A stretch of 9,096 nt of DNA from an uncultured Acidimicrobiales bacterium (GTDB lineage Bacteria > Actinomycetota > Acidimicrobiia > Acidimicrobiales > Aldehydirespiratoraceae), in contig CALKOE010000332.1 of the NCBI GenBank assembly GCA_938091985.1, positions 1 to 9,096 on the forward strand, read 5' to 3'. The position numbers and the translations under genes were made by a program. Below the pieces are notes generated by a model. That model saw nothing but the letters and a program-made list of their open reading frames with translations. It was not told the DNA's origin and made no database searches. Below, in pieces: positions 4,340 to 9,096 of this stretch. How positions within the stretch are numbered: the stretch's first letter is position 1; the number at the start of each line of letters is the position of its first letter.

Positions 4340-6262
4340 GTGAGCGATTCGCGACGCGATCCGGGGTCACCTCTGGATCGTCGAATTTCCGAACTGGACG
4401 GTCTCCGTGGGCTGGCCGTGGTTGCCGTGGTGGCATACCACGCGTGGCCGGATGCCGTGCCTGGTGGTTGGCTCGGGGTCTCGGTGTTCTTCACCCTTTC
4501 GGGGTTCTTGATCACCGGCATTCTGATTCGCGATCACACACCCGACCGCGCATCGCTCGCTCGCTTCTGGCTCACCCGAGCCCGGCGGCTTCTTCCGGCT
4601 GCGCTGGTCACCATCATCGTGGCGGTCGGTGCAGTCGCGATCATCGATCCCGATTCACTGCGCCGGGTGGCGGCGGATGCACTTGCATCGATCGGCTATG
4701 TCCAGAACTGGAGAGAGGCCGCCGCGCCGGGCGGTTATGGCGCGATCTTCGACATCGGCCTTCGTCCGCTCGCACACATGTGGAGTCTCTCGATCGAGGA
4801 GCAGGCCTACGTTGTCCTACCCCTCCTGACCCTCTGGCTCGGCCCGCGGCGGATGTTGCTCGTCGGTGGTTTGGTGGCCCTTGCCGGCACCGTATTTTGG
4901 TGGGGCTCGCCCGACGCCTACTACGCCACCCCGGTTCGCCTGCTCGAGGTGCTCAGCGGCGCCGCACTCGCGGTCTGGCTCGCCGAGGGACGCCGGGTTC
5001 GGCTTCCGGCGCCGGCCGGACTTGGCGCCGCCGCAGCGCTCGTCGCCGGCGTCTTCGTGCTCAGCGAGTCACATGATCTGGTGAGCCGAGGCGTGCTGCC
5101 TCTTGCCGCCGCGTTGTCGGCTGTGGTGATCGCGACCTTGCAGCAGCGCTCCATCCCGGCGCTGTGCACCCGACCGCTGCGATGGCTCGGTCATCGCAGC
5201 TACGCGATCTATCTGTTCCACTGGCCGCTGCTGGTGTTGCTCGATGCACCGCCGGTCGTGGCGGTGGTGCTGACGCTCTTGTTGGCCGAACTGTCGCACC
5301 ATCTCGTGGAGTGGCCGATCCGTTCGAAGCGGGTGGCGACGCGCCGCCCGGCGATGATCTTCACCGGCGCCACGATCATCTCGTTCGTCGTAGCCGGCAC
5401 AGCGCTCGCGGCCGCACCCCGATCGGCGACCGACGCCGAGATCGCGGCAACCACTGCGGCGGCGCTCGACGAGATTGCTTCCGTGTCTCGTGAGGTCACA
5501 CCGACGACGCTCGCCCCTTCAACAACACCGGCGACCACCGACACGACCTCTGACCCGACCACTGACCCGACCACTGACTCGACCACCACGACGGCTCCCG
5601 ACACGCGCATCGCCGTTCCCGCCGCCCCGACGGTGTTGATCCTCGGCGACTCGACGGCCAACGCCATCGAGCCCGCCATCAGCGGGTGGGTCGGCGTCAT
5701 CGGTGGCACGCCGATCGACGGAGCGAAGTCGGGCTGCTCCCCGATGTTCGCCGAAGGAAGCAACGCCCGTTGGTACACCAACCTCGTCGCCAACCCCACG
5801 GCCTGTCGCGAACCAGTGACGGCCGACGTCGACATGGTCCTGGTGGTGGATCACGGTGTGCCGCTCTTCGATCACTTCGATCGTGACGCCGACGCATGGA
5901 CCGACCTCACCAGCGAGTCGTTCGTCGGGGAGATGCCTGTCCAGTACGAGCGGATGATCGCTGATGCCGCGGCGGTCGACGCCGTGGTGGTGTTCACGAC
6001 GCCGCCGGTGCCGTTCCCGGCATTCGGAGAATGGCTCGGCTACCACACCGGCACCGAGGTGCAACGCCGACTGAACTATGTCGACCTCGTCACCTCGCTC
6101 GCAGCCGAGCACTCCGGCGTGCATGTCATCGACGTCGGTGCCGCGGTCGATGCCGACCCGGATCGCTACCCGCGCGAAGACGGCATGCATCTCGATGCCG
6201 ACACCGGCGCGATCCACGCGGTGATCGACCTCATTGCCCCGGCGTTTCGTCTCGCGAGCTGA
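4340..6262 (+). CDS. Membrane O-acyltransferase fused to an SGNH domain (OafA/YrhL-like)
   Basis: A 640-residue integral membrane enzyme that probably O-acetylates a surface glycan or other envelope polymer. The N-terminal part (about 17-330) is an acyltransferase-3 domain (PF01757) with about ten membrane helices: ISELDGLRGLAVVAVVAYHA contains the conserved His34, then FWLTRARRLLPA (76-87) with the Arg pair, MWSLSIEEQAYVVLP (147-161) and SYAIYLFHWPLL (287-298). A further helix (about 338-358) leads to an extracytoplasmic Thr/Asp/Pro linker (about 370-423) and a C-terminal SGNH-type domain: block I LGDSTAN with nucleophile Ser438, and DGMH with Asp614 and His617 as the rest of the triad. A clear GxN block III is not seen (VVDHGVP lies near that place). 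The GTG at 4340 is chosen because it does not overlap the divergent gene, but GAGGAA abuts it with no spacing. ATG 4268, with GAGGG 7 nt upstream, would give 664 residues and overlap the zinc-ribbon gene by 33 bp. The stop directly abuts the convergent ligase stop. Confidence 0.92.
   Translation: MSDSRRDPGSPLDRRISELDGLRGLAVVAVVAYHAWPDAVPGGWLGVSVFFTLSGFLITGILIRDHTPDRASLARFWLTRARRLLPAALVTIIVAVGAVAIIDPDSLRRVAADALASIGYVQNWREAAAPGGYGAIFDIGLRPLAHMWSLSIEEQAYVVLPLLTLWLGPRRMLLVGGLVALAGTVFWWGSPDAYYATPVRLLEVLSGAALAVWLAEGRRVRLPAPAGLGAAAALVAGVFVLSESHDLVSRGVLPLAAALSAVVIATLQQRSIPALCTRPLRWLGHRSYAIYLFHWPLLVLLDAPPVVAVVLTLLLAELSHHLVEWPIRSKRVATRRPAMIFTGATIISFVVAGTALAAAPRSATDAEIAATTAAALDEIASVSREVTPTTLAPSTTPATTDTTSDPTTDPTTDSTTTTAPDTRIAVPAAPTVLILGDSTANAIEPAISGWVGVIGGTPIDGAKSGCSPMFAEGSNARWYTNLVANPTACREPVTADVDMVLVVDHGVPLFDHFDRDADAWTDLTSESFVGEMPVQYERMIADAAAVDAVVVFTTPPVPFPAFGEWLGYHTGTEVQRRLNYVDLVTSLAAEHSGVHVIDVGAAVDADPDRYPREDGMHLDADTGAIHAVIDLIAPAFRLAS
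5551..5586 (+). repeat. Three tandem 12-bp units encoding D-P-T-T in the acyltransferase linker
   Basis: TGACCCGACCAC occurs twice in tandem (5551-5562, 5563-5574), followed by TGACTCGACCAC (5575-5586) with one change. In frame this gives the linker repeat DPTT-DPTT-DSTT. The unit is a multiple of three, so copy-number change by slippage would alter linker length without breaking the reading frame. Confidence 0.85.
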
Positions 6263-7618
6263 TCAGATCCGCTCGAAGTAGCGGCGCATCTCCCAGTCGG
6301 TGACGGCAGCGTCAGCCGCTGCGATCTCCTGCGCGAGGTGGTGGCTGTAGTGATCGACGACGTCGTCGCCCAACAGTCGTCGAGCGTCAGCGCTCGCCGC
6401 GAATCGCGCCTGCGCCTCGTGCAGCGTGCTCGGCACGGTCGCGACGTCGTCGGCCGCGTAGACGTCGCCGCTGAACTCGGCCGGTGGCTCGATCTGATTG
6501 CGGATGCCATCGAGTCCGCTGGCGATAGCGGCGGCATACGCGAGATACGGGTTGACGTCGGCCCCGGGGATCCGGTTCTCGATCCGAAGGCCACCACCCG
6601 TGCCGACGATTCGGAATCCGGCCGTGCGGTTGTCGGTCGACCAGGCGATGCGGGTCGGTGCCCACGACTGGCTCTGGTAGCGCTTGTAGCTGTTGATCGT
6701 CGGCGCGTAGCAAACCATCAGGTCGGCGGCGTGGTGCATCCAGCCTCCGAGGAACCAGCGGAACACATCGGAGTGAGGATCGCTCGAGTCGGGGTCGCCC
6801 ACGAAGGCGTTCTGATCGCCGTCCCAGAGCGAGAGGTGGATGTGGCATGAGCTGCCGGGCTGAGCGGCGTCCGGCTTCGCCATGAAGGTGACGCTCACTC
6901 CCTGGGCGTCGGCGAGCTCCTTCATGCCTTGCTTCATCACCACGTGACGGTCGGCCATCGTGAGTGCGTCGGCGTAGCGGACGTTGAGTTCGTGTTGCCC
7001 GATCGCCGCTTCGCCCTTCGAGTTCTCGACGGGGATCTCGCTGTCGCGAAGGGAGCGTCGCGCGGCGCCCACATAGTCCTCCACTCGAGACGCCTGGAGG
7101 AGGTGGTAGTCCTCGACGTACCAGCCGGCCGCTTCGAGGTCGCGGTACCCCTTGCCGTGGGCGTCGCGGTAGCTGTCGCGAAACAGGAAGAACTCGAGTT
7201 CCGACGCCGCTGCGGCGGTGAAGCCGGCTTCTGCGAGCTGGTCGAGCTGGTGGCGCAGGATCGACCTGGGCGCAACTGCGACGGGCTTGTGAGTGAGGTT
7301 GTCCATCACGTCGCAGAGCACGAATGCAGTGCCGGTGGTCCAGCCGGCTCGGCGCAGTGTGGTCATGTCGGGCACGAGATGGAAGTCGCCGTAGCCGGTC
7401 GACCAGTTGCTGTAGGCGAACCCCTCGACGGGTTCCATCTCCATGTCGACGGTGAGCAGGTAGTCACACGCGTGGGTGCCGTCTTCGACCGCGCTTTCGA
7501 GGAAGAAGTCGGCGTCGAATCGCTTCCCCATGGTCCGGCCGTAGTGATCGGTGAAGCCGACGACGACCGACTCGATCGTGCCGTCGCTCACCTCTTGGCG
7601 GAGTTGGTCAAGCTGCAT
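6263..7618 (-). CDS. Glutamine-synthetase-family gamma-glutamyl-amine ligase
   Basis: A 451-residue ATP-dependent ligase of the glutamine synthetase fold (PF03951/PF00120), predicted to join glutamate to ammonia or, more likely, to a primary amine as a gamma-glutamyl amide. GS metal and substrate motifs are present: Glu140-x-Glu142 (SELEFFLF), Glu203 and Glu210 (GEAAIGQHELN), His259/His261 (SSCHIHLSLW), Asn309 and Arg313 (NSYKRYQ), Arg331 (DNRTAGFR) and Glu347/Arg349 with the NPY of RIENRIPGADVNPYLAYAAA. The VTFMAKPDAAQPGSSCHIHL stretch resembles the PuuA/GlnA3/GlnA4 group (polyamine, putrescine or ethanolamine substrates) rather than GlnA, and the usual adenylylation-site sequence near Tyr397 of GlnA is not seen. 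The ATG at 7618 has GAGGG 8 nt upstream and overlaps the end of the dehydrogenase gene by 11 bp. The open frame continues to 7900, but that region encodes the dehydrogenase on the same strand in another frame. The family is sure; the amine substrate is inferred. Confidence 0.93.
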   Translation of the reverse strand: MQLDQLRQEVSDGTIESVVVGFTDHYGRTMGKRFDADFFLESAVEDGTHACDYLLTVDMEMEPVEGFAYSNWSTGYGDFHLVPDMTTLRRAGWTTGTAFVLCDVMDNLTHKPVAVAPRSILRHQLDQLAEAGFTAAAASELEFFLFRDSYRDAHGKGYRDLEAAGWYVEDYHLLQASRVEDYVGAARRSLRDSEIPVENSKGEAAIGQHELNVRYADALTMADRHVVMKQGMKELADAQGVSVTFMAKPDAAQPGSSCHIHLSLWDGDQNAFVGDPDSSDPHSDVFRWFLGGWMHHAADLMVCYAPTINSYKRYQSQSWAPTRIAWSTDNRTAGFRIVGTGGGLRIENRIPGADVNPYLAYAAAIASGLDGIRNQIEPPAEFSGDVYAADDVATVPSTLHEAQARFAASADARRLLGDDVVDHYSHHLAQEIAAADAAVTDWEMRRYFERI

Positions 7619-8777
7619 GGAGGGTTCCCTCAGTGGCCGCGATGAACACGGCTTCGGCGAATGGGCGGTCGAAGGTGATCGGATTGCCACCGGCCGACGG
7701 ATCGTCGATGGCTGCGGCGGTGATGGAGTCCACAGCCTCCGGGTCGACACCGAGGTCGACGAGTGTGTGCGGCACGTCCATGGCGGCGCGAGTGGCGAGG
7801 ATGTGGTCGAGGAAGCCGTCGAAGCCGCCGTCGATGGCGCAATAGGCGGCGAGCTGGGCGATGGTCGGTTCGATGGCGCGGCGGTTGGCCTCGAGCACAT
7901 AGGGCATCACGACGGCGTTGGTCATGCCGTGGTGGGTGTCGAACTGTGCGCCGATCGGATGCGACAGCGCGTGCATGCCACCGAGCCCCTTTTGAAAGGC
8001 GACCGCGCCCATCGCTGCAGCCACGAGCATCTGACCCCGGCTCTCGATGTTGCCCGGCTCGGCGACGACGACGGGGAGGTGTTCGAGCACCAACCGACAA
8101 CCCTCGATGCCGATCCCGTGCGACATGGGGTGGAACCCGGGTGAACAGATTGCCTCGAGGGAGTGCGACAGCGCGTCGAGCCCGGTGCCGACGGTCAGCA
8201 TGCGAGGCAGGCCGACGGTCAGCTCGGGGTCGCAGATCACGGATCGCGGGAGCATTCCCGGGTGAAAGACGATCACCTTGCGGTGCGTGGCCTCGTCGAT
8301 GACCACGCCCGCCCGTCCGACCTCACTGCCGGTGCCGGCGGTGGTCGGCACCGTGATGACGGGGGCGATCGTGGTGGCGTCGGCCCGGGTCCAGTTGTCG
8401 CCGACGTCTTCGAAGTCCCACATCGGGCGGCTCTGGCCGGCCATGAAGGCGATGACCTTGCCGACGTCGAGAGCCGAACCGCCGCCCACGGCCACCACGC
8501 CGTCGTGGTCACCGGCGCGGTATGCGGCCACGCCCGCCTCGACGTCACGACCCACCGGGTTCGGCTTGAGGTCGTGAAAGGTCGCGTGTGCGAGCGGCTC
8601 GAGGGCGGCGCGGACCGTGTCGATCACGGGCAACGCAGCGAGACCTGGATCGGTCACGATCAGCGGCCGCTCGATGCCCACATCGCGGCACACGGCGGCG
8701 AGCTCGGCGATTCGCCCTGCGCCGAAGCGAATGGGAGTCGGGTATCCCCAGTTGGCCGGGGTCGACGGTGCCGTCAC
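7608..8777 (-). CDS. Iron-containing alcohol dehydrogenase
   Basis: A 389-residue group III (Fe-ADH, PF00465) NAD(P)-dependent dehydrogenase interconverting an alcohol and an aldehyde or ketone. The N-terminal Rossmann-like domain has the nucleotide motif VGGGSALDVGK (97-107) and TTAGTGSEV (145-153). The C-terminal helical domain has all four metal ligands: Asp201 and His205 (GLDALSHSLEA), His273 (HALSHPIGA) and His283 (THHGMTNA). The start is the GTG at 8777, whose last bases overlap the stop of the upstream PhyH gene as GTGA; the protein then begins VTAPSTPANWGYPTPIRFGA, and the NWGYPTP...FG opening is normal for a sub-group of this family. The frame continues upstream to 8993 only across the PhyH coding region, with Arg-rich, non-protein-like sequence. 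No Shine-Dalgarno precedes the GTG, so translation probably depends on coupling. In this context it may oxidise a hydroxylated or amino-alcohol intermediate; the true substrate cannot be read from the sequence. Confidence 0.94.
   Translation of the reverse strand: MTAPSTPANWGYPTPIRFGAGRIAELAAVCRDVGIERPLIVTDPGLAALPVIDTVRAALEPLAHATFHDLKPNPVGRDVEAGVAAYRAGDHDGVVAVGGGSALDVGKVIAFMAGQSRPMWDFEDVGDNWTRADATTIAPVITVPTTAGTGSEVGRAGVVIDEATHRKVIVFHPGMLPRSVICDPELTVGLPRMLTVGTGLDALSHSLEAICSPGFHPMSHGIGIEGCRLVLEHLPVVVAEPGNIESRGQMLVAAAMGAVAFQKGLGGMHALSHPIGAQFDTHHGMTNAVVMPYVLEANRRAIEPTIAQLAAYCAIDGGFDGFLDHILATRAAMDVPHTLVDLGVDPEAVDSITAAAIDDPSAGGNPITFDRPFAEAVFIAATEGTLHAA
7627..7631 (-). promoter_or_regulatory. Ribosome binding site for the GS-family ligase (GAGGG)
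   Basis: GAGGG on the minus strand, within the last codons of the alcohol dehydrogenase gene, ends 8 nt before the ATG at 7618. It supports that ATG over any start further upstream and, with the 11-bp overlap, suggests coupled translation. Confidence 0.6.
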
Positions 8778-9096
8778 AGTTCGCCGCTGGCCAGCAGCTC
8801 CGTTGGGTGGCGCACATCGAGCACGCCGAGGTAGCCGCCACCGGTGGCGATGGCGTCGTGGGCCTTGTAGCCGATGAGTTCCTGGGCCCTCAGTGGGAGG
8901 TCGCGGACGGCATCGGGCGGTGTGGCGAGCACGTTGTTCTCTTCGGTGCGCAGCCACCCCACCACAAAGCTGGTGTGGAACCCACGGCGCCACTCGGTTT
9001 CGGTTGCGTTCGTACCACCGGCGTGGAAAGTCGACCCGAGATAGATCACCGCACCACCGGCAGGCATCTCCGCGACCGCGAGCTCGTCCTCGGTCG
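8774..9096 (-). CDS. PhyH-family dioxygenase, C-terminal part (5' end outside window)
   Basis: The last 107 complete codons of a second phytanoyl-CoA dioxygenase-like Fe(II)/2-oxoglutarate oxygenase (PF05721). The visible part begins TEDELAVAEMPAGGAVIYLG and carries the distal iron ligand in STFHAGGTN, followed by the 2-oxoglutarate-binding Arg region WRRGFHTSFVVGWLRTEEN. The C-terminus with LRAQELIGYK and GYLGVLDVRHP is typical of bacterial PhyH proteins. The proximal HxD motif must lie upstream of the window. This sequence is clearly different from the PhyH protein at 371-1408: the tail WLRTEEN...LIGY is absent there. It is the first visible gene of an operon with the alcohol dehydrogenase (GTGA overlap) and the GS-family ligase. 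The methionine at 9067 is internal, not a start. Family confident; substrate unknown. Confidence 0.9.
   Translation of the reverse strand, partial: TEDELAVAEMPAGGAVIYLGSTFHAGGTNATETEWRRGFHTSFVVGWLRTEENNVLATPPDAVRDLPLRAQELIGYKAHDAIATGGGYLGVLDVRHPTELLASGEL

Noticed and set aside
5209..6217. Long minus-strand frames opposite the acyltransferase
   Set aside because: Low-complexity Val/Ser and Arg/Gly-rich sequence mirroring the Thr/Asp linker and SGNH codons; no domain and no start signals.
6400..6470. GlnA-type adenylylation site in the ligase
   Set aside because: The region around DVYAADDVATVPSTLHEA has a Tyr but not the usual NLYDLPPEE-like context, so no claim of adenylyl control is made.
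7619..7900. N-terminal extension of the GS-family ligase
   Set aside because: Pro/Ser/Thr-rich translation of the dehydrogenase's coding region in a wrong frame; GAGGG and ATG at 7618 define the start.
6929..8834. Several plus-strand frames of about 200 codons opposite the ligase and dehydrogenase
   Set aside because: All are antisense to strongly recognisable enzymes, with Val/Gly/Arg/His-rich composition typical of reverse-strand shadows.
8778..8993. N-terminal extension of the alcohol dehydrogenase
   Set aside because: Arg/Pro-rich translation across the PhyH C-terminus; the GTGA overlap at 8777 is the better start.

Overview
The window is gene-dense, high-GC bacterial DNA. Its strong G/C third-position codon bias, long antisense shadow frames, GTG and possibly CTG starts, 4-bp start/stop overlaps and probable leaderless promoters point to an actinobacterium. 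The protein style (PhyH dioxygenases, SRPBCC protein, GNAT with an HAYGLADLE-type N-terminus, YHYH-like lipoprotein) resembles environmental Acidimicrobiia such as the Ilumatobacter relatives. That assignment is an inference from familiarity with these families, not from a search. No rRNA, tRNA, CRISPR array, insertion sequence or phage gene was seen, and no stretch above 300 bases lacks a gene.

Layout, left to right. (a) 1-1899, minus strand: a set transcribed leftward consisting of an SRPBCC small-molecule-binding protein, a PhyH-family Fe(II)/2-oxoglutarate oxygenase that appears to start at a CTG codon overlapping the SRPBCC stop (CTGA), and a secreted lipoprotein cut by the window edge. 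(b) 1934-2707, plus strand: a GNAT acetyltransferase diverging from the SRPBCC gene across 34 bp. (c) 2714-3310, minus strand: an iron superoxide dismutase, sodB, with a good Shine-Dalgarno site, a recognisable promoter and several inverted repeats in its 84-bp upstream gap. (d) 3398-4300, minus strand: an uncharacterised zinc-ribbon membrane protein. (e) 4340-6262, plus strand, divergent from it: a membrane acyltransferase fused to an extracytoplasmic SGNH domain through a Thr/Asp linker with a 12-bp tandem repeat. (f) 6263-9096, minus strand: the end of a tightly overlapping operon of a second PhyH oxygenase (partial), an iron-containing alcohol dehydrogenase and a glutamine-synthetase-family ligase.

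How the genes may work together. Group (f) is the clearest functional unit: the 4-bp and 11-bp overlaps imply co-translation, and the combination of a glutamate-amine ligase, an alcohol dehydrogenase and a hydroxylase suggests uptake or breakdown of an amine or amino alcohol through gamma-glutamylated intermediates. The PhyH component would be an unusual addition to such a route. Group (a) may be a second oxygenase-centred unit with a companion lipid- or small-molecule-binding protein. sodB, the GNAT and the acyltransferase look like stand-alone housekeeping or cell-envelope genes. The main uncertainties are the starts of the first PhyH gene and of the acyltransferase.
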